From: Imbricaverruca yamaguchii
Taxonomy: Eukaryota > Arthropoda > Thecostraca > Neoverrucidae
Direction of reading: 5' to 3'
Assembly (NCBI GenBank): GCA_034440575.1
Contig: JAOTOL010001555.1
Coordinates: 186,001 to 250,000 of the forward strand
DNA: 64,000 bases
Shown here: piece after piece, positions 24,505-36,574 of the stretch
How positions within the stretch are numbered: the first letter of the stretch is position 1
Layout of the letters: each line of letters opens with the position of its first letter
The notes under the pieces: model-generated
What the model was told of the DNA's origin: nothing
Seen by the model: the letters and a program-made list of their open reading frames with translations, nothing else
Databases searched by the model: none
Made by a program: the position numbers and the translations under genes

Positions 24505-25165
24505 GAGTGCTTTAGGTTTAGGAGGACCACCACAGGGCCATGTACGGTGCCATTTGAGTGTTTCAGGTTCAGGAGGACCACCACAGGGCCATGCACGGTG
24601 CCATTTGAGTGTTTTAGGTTCAGGAGGACCACCACAGGGCCATGCACGGTGCCATTTGAGTGTTTCAGGTTCAGGAGGACCACCAAAGGGCCATGCACGG
24701 TGCCATTTGAGTGTTTTAGGTTTAGGAGGACCACCACAGGGCCATGCACGGTGCCATTTGAGTGTTTCAGGTTCAGGAGGACCACCACAGGGCCATGTAC
24801 GGTGCCATTCGAGTGCTTTAGGTTCAGGAGGACCACCACAGGGCTATGTACGGTGCCATTCGAGTGTTTCAGGTTCAGGAGGACCACCACAGGGCCATGT
24901 ACGGTGCCATTCGAGTGCTTTAGGTTCAGGAGGACCACCACAGGGCTATGTACGGTGCCATTCGAGTGTTTCAGGTTCAGGAGGACCACCACAGGGCTAT
25001 GTACGGTGCCATTCGAGTGCTTTAGGTCCAGGAGGACCACCACAGGGCTATGTACGGTGCCATTCGAGTGCTTTAGGTCCAGGAGGACCACCACAGGGCC
25101 ATGTACGGTGCCATTTGAGTGCTTCAGGTTCAGGACCACCGCAGGGCCATGTACGGTGCCATTCT
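24505..25165. repeat. 51-bp minisatellite, about 13 copies
   Basis: Units contain GGAGGACCACCACAGGGCC, ATGTACGGTGCCATT and GAGTGCTTTAGG. The period keeps frame, so 17-residue repeats are open on both strands. No domain; probably noncoding. Confidence 0.96.
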
Positions 25166-26405
25166 GCTGGCCCTCCGAGGCGTTTCCAGCTGACGTGGCG
25201 ACCTCCGGCCGTGCATGGTAAATGGTGCATGGTGCACGCATTCTCAGCTGGCCCTGCTGAGATTCTCAGCTGGCCCTGCACGGTTCATCTGATTCGAAAT
25301 TCTGGTAGCATAATCTGGCGAGCCGCATTTTGCATGTGTCTATGTGTTTCCGGGAAAGCATGCTAGAGGAATCGGTGGTCGGGAGTAGTATTCAGGAGCG
25401 CGCATCCAGCTGCATGACGACTAAATACAATTTTTAACTTTTTACCTCCCTCCGTGATAGTAAAAGCGAATTATTTGTGGTTGCTGGTAGCGTGGGGACT
25501 CCTCGGTGCAGTTCAGGGGCTGCGGTATTTGACAAAGGCGTGTAACCTGGGCCGCTCCTCTCACGCCGATTATGTGGGCAAACCTATGTCATAAACGGAT
25601 CACGCGGTAGTGCTTTGGAACTCGGCCCTCTCCCCGCCCACTTTTGTTCGTCATCGGAAAAGCTTAACGAAGATGGGGTGAACGAAGATGGGCATTGTTT
25701 GATGTATAGCTTTTATAAGTGATCACAACATTTCGAAGAAAAAAGTCAGAGTTCGCTTCAAGCGAATTATTTTTTACTCCACCACTTCATAATAGGTGAC
25801 CAGGAGGCGCTCTGCATTGCCCCTGTGGCAACGATGCTCACTCATGTTTTCGATGCAAATAAGTATCGTAGATAAAGACACTAAAACGCTACAAGAAGCC
25901 ATGCTGCTTCAGCACTCCCTGATAGAGAGCCAAAGCAAGACCGAGAAATGGACGCTGGGGAACACGGGAGGAAAATCGATACTAAAATTGATAAATTCCG
26001 CTGTTGCACCCAGACCAACCCAGCGCATCAGCCCAGACACCCCAGGGATCAAGAAGCTCACAAACATGCCAAAATCCTACCGAATTTCTTCGCTTTAGGA
26101 GAGAACAGTGGGGGTGGGATAGAGGCAGGATAGACGAACAGAAAGTGGACAAAATGAATGCTCTATACTTCTTCCACGAGTGGTGAGTTTTGACAGATAT
26201 TGCGACATACCAGTATATGTTCCAATATCATTGCCCAGGCACTCACTGGACCACATCGCTGCACTAATGTCTTTGTCATAGCTCTTCGCATTCTATTTTT
26301 CGACGCTCAGTCGGATGCGATACTTTAATTTATCATTTTCAATTTGCATCACCTTATTCTTCATGAATCCATCATAAACTGGGCTCAATGTAAGACGTTC
26401 GCCGC
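25165..26405. other. No gene recognised
   Basis: Unique-looking sequence between two arrays; only short frames without known motifs. Confidence 0.35.
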
Positions 26406-26412
26406 GATATTT

Positions 26413-26665
26413 CCATGGCTGACGGACAGGTGAGGGTGACTGACGGACAGGTGAGGGTAGCTGACGGACAGGTGAGGGTGACTGACGGACAGGTGAGGAT
26501 GGCTGACGGACAGGTGAGGGTGGCTGACGGACAGGTGAGGGTAGCTGACGGACAGATGAGGGTGGCCGACGGACAGGTGGGGATGGCCGACGGACAGGTA
26601 GGGGTGGCTGACGAATAGGTGAGGGTGGCTGACGGAAAGGTGAGCACGGCCGACGGGAGACGAGG
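26413..26665. repeat. 21-bp minisatellite, about 12 copies
   Basis: Unit GACGGACAGGTGAGGGTGGC plus one base. Several units contain the 5'-splice-like string CAGGTGAG. Confidence 0.95.
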
Positions 26666-26669
26666 ATGG

Positions 26670-27955
26670 AGCACACAGCTATACCATCGCACGCCACATC
26701 TGCGCGGTGTCCAGCCACCTATCTACTCCTCAGCCAACACACCCACTCGATCTCAGGTGGCTGGCGACTCATCAGGCGACTCATCAGGAGGATACCTCGC
26801 GGCGGGACATCTCTGATTGCTTCAATCCGTCTCAAGCCGGAGCTGATTTTGACACCTGGCCGAATCGCCTTTTCCCGCCCTTGGAACGGCGCAAAAGCTG
26901 GTCGAGCGGACTGCTCAACAGGAGTTGTGGAAACTCCTGAGACGGAGTGCAGTAGTTACATGCAACACCTTGCAATAGCCCCGATACCATGACACTAGCA
27001 AATCCAGATTTCCTTACCAATCCGGATTTCAGAAGGCATGGAAACGTATTCGTCAGCTGACTGGACTGGATTTCCGAATCTGGCTTAAAAAGATTCCCTG
27101 AGGAAATCCGGATTTCCCAGGAGTTGGAAGCATTTGGTAGCATTCACTTCGCATGACCTTCCTGCTTCCCCTGTCGTCAGCGCCGGCGTCGTTTTTTTGG
27201 AAGGTTTTTGGTGAAGGGTGACCGGGATTATAATGTAGCACATAATATAATATATAACATATTATAATAAAATATAATATAATAAATTCGCAAATAACAG
27301 CGAGCCCTCTTCGGGACTTTCATGCAACGACGCGGCCCACGCCGATGTGCCATACGTTTTTGGTATTGAAGGGAAATGTCGCACGTGCGTCGCAACTGTC
27401 AGCGAATCCGGAATTTCCCACTAAATCCGGATTCGGAAATCATACATGTAATCCTGACTTCCTCGCGAATGGTCATGGAAACGCTCCTTGTAATCCGGGT
27501 TCGATTCATTGTGGGAATCCAATTCCAATTCAAACCTGCCATGGAAACAAGGCTAATAGCTCATTCGGAACAAAACGCACGGGAAGACTTAAGAATTCCA
27601 AACGAATCTGTGCAACTGGTGATAGTGGAACCATTTATGAGATGTCTGCTCTTGGAAACAACATGATTTACAATCCTAAATGTGCATCGATGATTTAAAG
27701 AGCTAAGTCTGTTTAGTCATTGGTGCCTACACTACCGCTTCCAAATGCAGATTCAGAATTGGCGTGGGCGAAAAACAAAAAGAACGAGGCACAACTTCGC
27801 TGGGGCCAAAACTATACCTACGGATACGTGTCTATTCGCGAACAGATAAGGTTGGCGTAGTGCAGAAATGAAATGCATGGTCAACCACCAGTCCTTTATG
27901 ACAAATATGGCCAACATTCTTGTTAGCTAGGGTGGAATGCATCTCAGTTGACTTC
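26670..27955. other. No gene recognised; AATCCGGATT motif cluster
   Basis: At 27000-27560 the palindromic core AATCCGGATT or close variants recur at least four times, and ATGGAAAC follows three times (about 27036, 27473, 27540). A TA-rich patch lies at 27237-27290. No gene recognised. Confidence 0.4.
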
Positions 27956-27971
27956 TCAGTGCCCAGTGAAT

Positions 27972-28118
27972 TTGCTTCGGTAGCTGAGTTGGCACAGCAC
28001 CGGCCCTGACACGTGGTCTTCCCTGTCCTGGCAGGACTGTGCGAACCGTTTCCCGTGCTCGCATGTAGTTCCCGGCTAAGGTGACCGCTTGGCAGCAGGT
28101 CTGGTAAGGCCGGGCACG
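27972..28118 (+). mobile_element. tRNA-derived SINE, type 3, diverged copy
   Basis: GGTAGCTGAGTTGG (A-box-like), GTCTTCCCTGTCCTG, GCTCGCATGTAGTTCCCGG, CTTGGCAGC and AAGGCCGGG align in order with the copy at 56268-56470. The B box is degraded. Confidence 0.7.
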
Positions 28119-28119
28119 T

Positions 28120-29145
28120 GCCAAAGGAGAACAATCCTGTCCAAGCATGGTAGGAGAGCAAAAGCGTCAAAGGAGAGCAACCCGTCCAAGCATCCAAAGC
28201 ACGCTTTCTAAATTATGTTAATTTAAAATTAAAAATTGTTTTAAATCGCCAGTTTATTCTGGCATTTAACTGAAATTCCCGAGTCGGGCAGTGGAGTTGG
28301 CATTCGCACAACACACTATCCGAAAAAGAACCATTTATGCTCTGTACTACCACTTGAGCATTCCGAATACATTTATTGAAAATAAAAAAGTGGCGCACCA
28401 GCGACGCCGATATGATGGCTGGCAGATGCACAACTTGGCTCAACGGAACAAGCTGATGAACGGGGTTTGCTGTAAGACTGCTATACACATATCTGTGCAT
28501 GGCGATGGAGCAAAACTTTCACTGGGAGACTGCTAACAGGGCGTTGGTGAATGGCTGAATTGGAATTGACATATATCACGCAGTTAATATTATTATAGAT
28601 CCTGGCTAGCAATCAATAACAGTTTACACAACAGATAAGGAACCACTCTTTCAAGCCAAATTATCTGCCAGTGTCGATCGTGAACGGTCTGCAAATGAAC
28701 AAAACGCTTGCACACAAAATGCCTAGGAATAAGGTGGGTGTTGGCGCTACCGCACAACTCATTTGGAATTGTGTTTTTGGTTTGTGGCGATTTGTAAAAA
28801 AGCGGGTGTGACTATCATTGACTGCAGACCGCTCTGTGCAGGGCAGCCCAGCACACCGCACTCCTCGACGCCTGGTCGAGCCAGGTGGACCGATTTGGCA
28901 CCATGTTCAAATACGTCGTCATCGAACCGCCCTTGTCGCGGTGACAGGTCGGCATTTGGCGCTTCGTAAGCCATATGGCTCCACGTGCGTGACAAGGACA
29001 TGCTTCGTCTCTTGGCGTGCATGCTTACGGAGCACATTTCAAGCGTTCTCAAAATAGTGATTCGAGGAAAACCACGACACAAGGCAGGTTCTATGTACTG
29101 CAGCACGGCTTCCACGAGACGGGCGTTGCACGAGGAGCAGCGCGA
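28120..29145. other. No gene recognised
   Basis: Unique-looking sequence. A minus-strand frame of about 118 codons (28759-29115) has no recognised motif. Confidence 0.35.
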
Positions 29146-29149
29146 TACC

Positions 29150-30005
29150 CGCTGTGGTCCACTGTGGTCCGCTCCGGTTCGCTCCGGTCCGGTCCGATGC
29201 GCTTTGTGATCCGCTGTGGTCCGGTCCGGTTCGGTCTGCTGTGGTCTGCTTCGTTCCGCTCCGGTACGCTGTGGTCCGCTGTGGTCCGCTCCGGTCCGGT
29301 CCGGTACGCTGTGGTCCGTTATGATCCGGTCTGGTCCGATACGTTGTGGTCCGCTATGGTCCGGTCCGGTTCGGTCTGCTATGGTCTACTCCGGTCCGCT
29401 CCGGTACGTCGTGGTCTACTGTGGTCCGCTCCAGTCCGATCCGCTGTGGTCCGCTTCGGTCCGCTGTAGTCCTCTCCGGTCCGCTGTGGTCCGCTGTGGT
29501 ACGCTGTGGTCCGCTCCGCCCCGGTCCGGTCCGTTGTGGTCCGCTCCGGTCCGGTCCGGTCCGCTGTGGTCCACTCCGGTCCGGTCCGGTCCGCTGTGGT
29601 CCGCTGTGGTCCACTCCGGTCCGGTCCGGTTCGCTGTGGTCCGCTCCGGTCCGGTCCGGTCCGCTGTGGTTCGCTCCGGTCCGATCCGCTGTGGTCCGCT
29701 GTGGTCCGCTGTGGTCCGCTCCGGTCCGGTCCGGTCCGCTGTGGTCCACTCCGGTCCGGTCCGGTTCGCTGTGGTCCACTCCGGTCCGATCCGCTGTGGT
29801 CCGCTGTGGTCCGCTGTGGTCCGCTGTGATCCGCTGTGGTCCGCTGTGATCCGCTGTGGTCCGGTCCGGTCCGCTGTGGTTCGCTCCGGTCCGATCCGCT
29901 GTGATCCGCTGTGGTCCGCTGTGGTCCGCTCCGGTCCGCCGTGATCCGCTGTGGTCCGCTCCAGTCCGCTGTGGTCCACTCCGGTCCGATCCGCTGTAGT
30001 TTGCT
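29150..30005. repeat. 5/10-bp GGTCC-rich minisatellite, about 850 bp
   Basis: Built from the pentamers GGTCC, GCTCC and GCTGT, mostly as GGTCCGCTGT and GGTCCGCTCC. Both strands stay open over hundreds of codons because the pentamers lack stops; this is not a gene. Confidence 0.96.
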
Positions 30006-30009
30006 CCGG

Positions 30010-30605
30010 CCCTCTGGGGCGTGACGTGGAGAGTGAGCGGCAGGGAAAGCATGCAACTCGTGGAAATGCTCCTCTGTCGTGCTGTCTCGCAAACGTAAGG
30101 ATACAAAAGGCCATTTGTTAGACGGTTTCACACGAGCGGACTACATGTCGCGCATGCTGGGCTGGGATACATGGAAGAGATATCGCCTTCATCTGGCTTT
30201 TTGCGCAAATGGCCTCATCGCATTTGGTGGCAACGCGATGTCGAATTGATGTCGATTTTGTGTGCACCTGTGAGCCCCATCGCATTTGAACCCGCTGCAA
30301 AAATATGACGCCACGATTTGCTTCAGGGAGCAAGGGCACTTTGCCGGAACCAAGGTTTTACAGGGGTTAATGCTGCATCGTTGTGGCTGCCCAAGCACAC
30401 GCAAGACTGGTATGTGCACCCACAAACTCGCTGTGTGCACCGTCCAGCGTCATTGCCATCCTGTGGCCAGGTGGACCAACTTTAACACGCAGACATCCGC
30501 ATGAAATTTCGAGTTCTATACTGATGCCACTTTCCTTGTGGTCAGGCTGGACAGCCTAGCAGCATGCAAAGAAGCTGGAGCGTGACAAACCTCGCCAAAC
30601 ACAAG
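30010..30605. other. No gene recognised
   Basis: Near 30122 GGTTTCACACGAGCGGA resembles the termini of some arthropod MITEs, but no second inverted terminus was found. Confidence 0.3.
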
Positions 30606-30611
30606 CTGACG

Positions 30612-30957
30612 GTGGCGGCAGGAGACAAACTGTGTCGGCATTGCATTGTCAACACAGTTTCCATGACGACAGACATAACGGACACGATTGTACGGCAGGA
30701 AACAAACTGTGTCGGCATTGTATTGTCAACACAGTTTCCATGACGATAGACACAACGGACACGGCTGTACGGCGGAAGACAAACTGTGTCGGCATTGCAT
30801 TGTCAACACAGTTTTCATGACGACAGATAACGGACACGGTTGTACGGCAGGAGATAAACTGTGTCGGCATTGCATTGTTAACACAGTTTCCATGACGACA
30901 GACACAACGGACACGGCTGTACGGCAGAAGACAAACTGTGTCGGCATTGCATTGATT
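30612..30957. repeat. 77-bp minisatellite with a perfect stem-loop in each unit
   Basis: The landmark AAACTGTGTCGGCATTG occurs at about 30627, 30704, 30781, 30856 and 30933, a 75-77-bp period. In the first four units AAACTGTGT is followed 16 nt later by its exact reverse complement ACACAGTTT (ACACAGTTTT in the third). The fifth unit is cut off before the second arm. Confidence 0.95.
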
Positions 30958-30959
30958 GC

Positions 30960-31685
30960 GCTGGTGTGGTAATCAGCGGATGGTGCATGCTTGCTAAGCA
31001 TGTGCTAGCAGAAAGGCAAAATCAAGAATGGTCATCCAACTTCACCCATGCCTCACCGGGAACAAGAAATAACCAATCAGAATTAAAGACAGTATCAGTA
31101 ACAAATGATGATAGAGGTTGAGCTATGCCAGACGTGCTGCTTTGAACGCTCACGAGTCATTTTGGATCACTACACCACTAACAGAGCTTTGGTAGCAAGC
31201 AAACGTGGGATGATTTCCATGCATCGAGAACTGAAGCATGCGCGATATTTCCCGAAAGTTTGGCAGCGGTCTCCTCGTTCCGACACCGGCATCGAATGGA
31301 GATCGATGACGCTTGCTGCGATTAATATCATAAATTTTAGCTTGTTAATTGCACTACAAAAACGCCAACCATTTCCTTTCCAATGCGTCTGGTTCGGGGT
31401 ACCATTCATACATATTTCCGCGTTCTAGGCTTGTGAAATGGTTTCCTCTCGTCCTCCGCCGGAACAGTGGTCGGTGAACTCTCGATCGCTGGCGGGGGAG
31501 GCATTCAGCGATTTCTCCTTCGGCCTTGACTCGCGATGATTTGCGTGATACCAGTTAGTTACTGGCCTCATGCAGATTTAGTAGCTAACGTCCTCGGTTC
31601 AGGTTGCAGCAGTTTTCATAGATGTATCCCCCTTTCCAGGTTTGGGGTAGTATCGCTGCTATTCTCTCCGTTCCTGGGTTCAGGC
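30960..31685. other. No gene recognised
   Basis: Unique-looking sequence; no supported feature. Confidence 0.35.
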
Positions 31686-31689
31686 AATC

Positions 31690-32850
31690 TCCAAAGATCT
31701 TCCCGTAGGCAGATCAATGAATGCTGCTCCGATCCGGCGGAAGTCAATGTACTCCCCCGTCCCCAGCTCGAGACGGTTATCAAATATCACCCCCGTCCCC
31801 ATCTCGGGGCGGCTGTCAGCAATTTCCCGTCTCCGGCTCTGTCGGCAGCCAGTGGTCTCCCTGTCCACAGTTCTGGCGGTATTCAGTGATATCTACCGTC
31901 CTCAGCTCTGGCGGGAGTCAGTGATCTCCTCGTCCCCAGCTCTGGCGATGGTCAGTGATCTGCTCTTCCCTAGCTCTGTCTGAAACCAGTGATCTTCTCT
32001 TCCCCAGCTCTGTCGGTAGTAGTGATCTTCCCGTCCCCAGCTCGGGGTGGTAGTCAGTGATCTCCCCGTCCCCAGCTCGGGGTGGCAGTCAGTGATCTCC
32101 CGTCCCCAGATCAGGGCGGTAGTCAGTGATCTCCCGTCCCCAGCTCAGGGTGGCAGTCAGTGATCTCCCCGTCCCCAGCTCAGGGCGGCAGTCAGTGATC
32201 TCCCGTCCCCAGCTCAGGGCGGTAGTCAGTGATCTCCCGTCCCCAGCTCGGGGTGACAGTCAGTAATCTCCCTGTCCCCAGCTCTGGCGATGGTCAGTGA
32301 TATTATTTTCCCAGCTCTGGCGATAGTCAGTGATCTTCCCCAGCTCGGGGTGACAGCCAGTGATCTCCCCGTCCCCAGCTCAGGGCGACAGTCAGTGATC
32401 TCCCCGTCCCCAGCTCAGGGCGGCAGTCAGTGATCTCCCGTCCCCAGCTCAGGGCGGCAGTCAGTGATCTCCCGTCCCCAGCTCAGGGCGGCAGTCAGTA
32501 ATCTCCCCGTCCCCAGCTCAGGGCGGCAGTGATCTCCCGTCCCCAGCTCAGGGCGGCAGTCAGTGATCTGCCCGTCCCCAGCTCAGGGCGGCAGTCAGTG
32601 ATATCCCCGTCCCCAGCTCGGGGCGGCAGTCAGTGATCTCCCCGTCCCCAGCTCGGGGCGGCAGTCAGTGATCTCCCCGTCCCCAGCTCTGCCGGCAGTC
32701 AGTGATCTCCCTGTCCCCAGCTCAGGGCGGCAGTCAGTGATCTCCCGTCCCCAGCTCAGGGCGGCAGTCAGTGATATCCCCGTCCCCAGCTCAGGGCGGC
32801 AGTCAGTGATCTCCCCGTCCCCAGCTCGGGGCGGCAGTCAGTGATCTGGC
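31690..32850. repeat. 35-bp minisatellite, about 30 copies
   Basis: The unit contains CAGTGATCTCCCCGTCCCC and AGCTCAGGGCGGCAGT. It is regular from about 32040 and diverged before that. Some units lack one C and are 34 bp. Confidence 0.96.
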
Positions 32851-32854
32851 CGGG

Positions 32855-33620
32855 CCCCACGCGGCGGCACCAGAGGGGCCGGCCGGGAGCGTGTGCGGGG
32901 CCAGCGTCGGCACGTTACACGCCGTCAGCGCGTGACCTCAGTGCGGGCACGTGCCAGGATACATCTGGTGGCGTGGCGTATGTCGGCCGGACGGACGGCG
33001 GGCGCGGCACGGCCTCCCGTGCGCCAGTCGTAATCACCTTCCGCGGCACGGTCGCAGGCAGACCTGAACAAAACATGTGCAGCAATCTAGAATGGCAACA
33101 GGCGTAGATCACTCGCCGACAGAGCGGCGTCCTATGTCGTCCACTTCGTTCACGAAAACAAAGCATAAACACCCACGGGAACGGGAGACTTCCAGCCATC
33201 TCATTCATGAAAACAAAGCAGAAACACCCACGGAAACAGGAGTATTCCAAATACTGACAAGAAGCATCATTCGTGTTTACGCCGTGGTGCCTTTCAACAT
33301 CTTAAATTGGATAGATGCGGACGGAGTTTGAGCCTGAGGGTGCGAAGATGTCAGCCAACGTCAAACGATATCAACCAAGCCATCACGTCAGACATGGGCT
33401 GGCGACGATTACCAAGGTTCACTGTCACCTCGTCCGTGTATTGTGATCTGGTGGTTGCCATACTATAGTAGGTCATATTGATTAATAACGCACAAAGCAA
33501 CAAATTTGCGTTATGAAAGGTCATATTCAAAGTGAAAAACAGGATTGCAGTCGTTCAATTGTCAGCGCGCACACATTGGTCGTCAGTTCGAAACTCACCA
33601 AACGCCGAACGTCTGACCGC
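32855..33620. other. No gene recognised
   Basis: GC-rich then mixed sequence. CACCCACGGGAACGGGAGA-like and AAAACAAAGCA-like blocks occur twice near 33155 and 33210, a short 55-bp duplication. Confidence 0.4.
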
Positions 33621-33629
33621 ATCGGATGC

Positions 33630-33830
33630 CAGTCGGTGGCGATTAGCTGTACCTATCGAGTCCACAACCGACATCGTCTATGCCTCCTCCCGAGGTCAGC
33701 GGTGATCAGCTGTGCCTACGCGAATCTCCTACCGACATCGTCTATGTATCCTAAGGTCAGCGGTGATTAGCTGTGCCTATCGGGTCTCCAACCAACATCG
33801 TTTATACTCCTCGAGGTATGCAATAAATAC
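33630..33830. repeat. 61-66-bp tandem repeat, 3 copies
   Basis: GGTGATTAGCTGTGCCTA-like blocks at 33635, 33701 and 33762, each followed by CCGACATCGTCTATG or a variant. Confidence 0.85.
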
Positions 33831-33834
33831 ATCC

Positions 33835-34980
33835 TCAGTGTTCTTCAATACCAATCGATTCGGAGCTGATGGCAGCTTTGATATGATTACAGCTGGACCA
33901 GGCGCAGCTGCACTGCAGACCAGTGAAGTCGTCCCCAGCACACAGCAGACCAGTGTGAAGTAGGTCCGGGCCGGCGACTTCACGTAGCGACCATCTTCAG
34001 GCCACCTTTATGGGACATTTTACCGATGTTCCAACTTTGTGAGCGCTACAACACGGGCGGTTCAAGGGATTTGCAAATATTGGACGCCGAGTAGCGATAC
34101 GTGCGTCCAGCCACAACACCATCCAACATCGACGACACCGTCCAGTTCGCATCTACCCTCCACTGTTCAGGGGAACGTCTGCCGTCCAGCGATCCCGAGT
34201 GCAGCAGCGATACCGGGAACGGCGCACAAGATCCAAACACCGGTAGCCACATCGGACTAAGAAGCGCAACACTGCTTCCCAGCAGCCGTCATAACAGCGC
34301 TGTCGTGTCAGGCGGTGCCCCGACCCACCGCGACCACGTCACGTGAAGGTCCGTACAGCGCGACACGGGTCCAACACGCCACAGCCACTCACCGCACTGC
34401 CGTGTCATTATCGCCACCGACAGAAAATGGCGGGAACGGCGACACCGGCGGCAGTCCGGCCATCGTGGCACCCCGTGCAGCCGTGCCGATCTCGGCTCGG
34501 CGACAGCGTCGCGCGATCGTATCGGCCCGGGGACCTGCTGCACACAGCCAGTGGGGGCTGATGATGAGATGCGTAGTAAACCATCCGCCGGAGACACGGA
34601 CGTCTGGACCGCCGCCGGCCGTCCTGTGACATCCGCACCAAATTAACCGGCGGCATATAAATGAAGGTCGTGCAGCAAATGCGGCTAATTCCTCGGCCCG
34701 TGAATATATTCCACACTGGCACTTGAAGCACGGGCGTGACATAGCACTAAAGGCTGAGAGAATACGCAGCGGAGAATACTTGTCCCGTCATTTCCAGGTC
34801 CTCAAGGGAATTCCTGAACTCCATGTCGACTTTGTGCGATAGCAGCATGCGTTGAGCCCGCGTAAAGAGCCACGCACTGATCCACGCCCCCCAGAGGGCC
34901 CACACCTGCGATCATTGTCATTGAAAGGGGAAAGGAGAGGGGGTGGAGTCGGCAGCACGGCAGGTCACGCGGCCCTCAAC
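33835..34980. other. No gene recognised
   Basis: CpG-rich, unique-looking sequence with overlapping frames on both strands and no recognised domain. Confidence 0.35.
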
Positions 34981-34984
34981 ACAG

Positions 34985-35530
34985 TGACATCGCAGACTTC
35001 CCGGGCCAGTACACCACACAGCCCGGGGTGCGGACTTCCCGGGCCAGTACAGCACACGGCCCGCGGAGTTTGCACCCCGGGCCGGTACACCACACAGTCA
35101 GGGGTGCAGACTCCCCGGGCCAGTACACCACACAGTCAGGGGTGCAGACTCCCCGAGCCGGTACACCACACAGTCAGGGGTGCAGACTCCCCGAGCCGGT
35201 ACACCACACAGTCAGGGGTGCAGACTCCCCGAGCCGGTACACCACACAGTCAGGGGTGCAGACTCCCCGAGCCGGTACACCACACAGTCAGGGATGCAGA
35301 CTCCCAGGGCCAGTACACCACACAACCAGGGGTGCGGACTTCCCGGGCCAGTACAGCACACGGCCCGCGGAGTCTGCACCCCGGGCCAGTACACCACACA
35401 ACCCGGGGTTCGGACCTCCCGGGCCAGTACACCACACAGCCCGGGGTGCGGACTTCCCGGGCCAGTACAGCACACGGCCCGCGGAGTTTGCACCCCAGGC
35501 CAGTACGGCACACGGCCCGGGGTGCAGACT
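34985..35530. repeat. 38-bp minisatellite, about 14 copies
   Basis: Units contain CCGGTACACCACACAGTCAG and GGGTGCAGACTCC. Longer composite units with CACACGGCCCGCGGAGT appear three times. Confidence 0.95.
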
Positions 35531-35534
35531 CGGA

Positions 35535-36335
35535 GGCGACGCGACGGCTGGCGCTGCAAACGCTGAGTCAGCCGGCCGTCCGAGGCTCGGCGTGACCGGT
35601 GCCAGGCGTGACCGGCCTGGATTCCCCGCCACTTTTCTGTCGTCCGACCAGCAGAAGAAACCCAAACTGGTCCAATTAGCGTGCCGGCCGTGAAAAAGTG
35701 CCAGTGCGTCGACGGTCAGGGAAGTTTGACAACGGTTCGTTGCGGCCAAAAGGACCCGACGACGTGGCGTTCATCGTCCATTCCGTGCCGCAGGATTCCA
35801 GGTACAGCAGCGGACATTCGGCTGGCCGCGAGAGCCGGAAAACCGAACCACCTTTTCGAGAAGACGACAGGGTAAGCCACACTCACTGCCCACAAGCGGG
35901 AAAAACGTGCCGTGGAAGCTGCTAGTGAAGCCATAAGTCATACTGTGTGTCTACACATCGACGCGTGTGTTATGATGGCTGAGCACACGGCCGCTCTCGA
36001 CGTGGGAAAATGTGCACCATACGCATCAGGCGGACCAGTTTTCCCGAAGGAAACTGCAGGTGAAGCAGAAACAAATGTTCTCATGCACACTGCTGGAAGA
36101 CCATCACGTGATCCGCAAACCGACAGTGATAAAGAACTGTGTGGTCGGCAGCATTCTTCCGTGATGAAATAAGCAACCACGACAAATGCCACGCTCACAT
36201 GTATCCAGACCGTGTATTTGCTACTCATTGTCACACCCGCGTCCGCCAGAGAAGTCCACCTCTTCACCAGAATCGCCAGCATCCATTCGGCATACTTCCA
36301 TCCGGCCACTTGGTCACTATTGCAGGTCGTGCCGG
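35535..36335. other. 3' flank of MRPL10; no gene recognised
   Basis: Lies downstream of the MRPL10 stop on the minus strand, so part may be its 3' UTR. No clear AATAAA on the minus strand was seen close to the stop. Confidence 0.35.
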
Positions 36336-36338
36336 CTC

Positions 36339-36574
36339 TCAGCTGGCCGGCTCTCCGTGTGACGGGCCAGCCGTCGGCGGCGTCTCGGCCTCGGCCGAGT
36401 GCTGCGCCAGACTGCGCACCAGCGCCGTCTGGTGGTGGATCAGCGAAGCGCTGACGCCGGCCGCCGGACCGGCCAGCAGGTGGCTCAGCTGGGCGTGCAG
36501 GGCGGCCAGCGGCGGCAGGCGCGCGTACGCCTCCAGGTCGGACACACTCATGAAGCAATCCTGCACCACGCCGC
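36339..36574 (-). CDS. MRPL10: MRPL10 last exon
   Basis: Acceptor GTGTGCAG/GCGGCG; the joined codon is Gly and gives LGG. It encodes the C-terminal helices (LEAYARLPPLAALHAQLSHL, then HHQTALVRSLAQH) and a short tail to TGA at 36341-36339. Confidence 0.87.

Noticed and set aside
24396..25366. Open frames of about 280-300 codons on both strands
   Set aside because: 51-bp minisatellite; both strands equally open.
29017..30131. Frames of up to 250 codons on both strands
   Set aside because: GGTCC-type pentamer array without stops in any phase.
30118..30300. Possible MITE starting GGTTTCACACGAGCGGA
   Set aside because: No matching inverted terminus or target duplication could be found within the next kilobase.
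30612..30957. CRISPR-like array
   Set aside because: The whole 77-bp unit repeats, so there are no unique spacers, and the host is a eukaryote.
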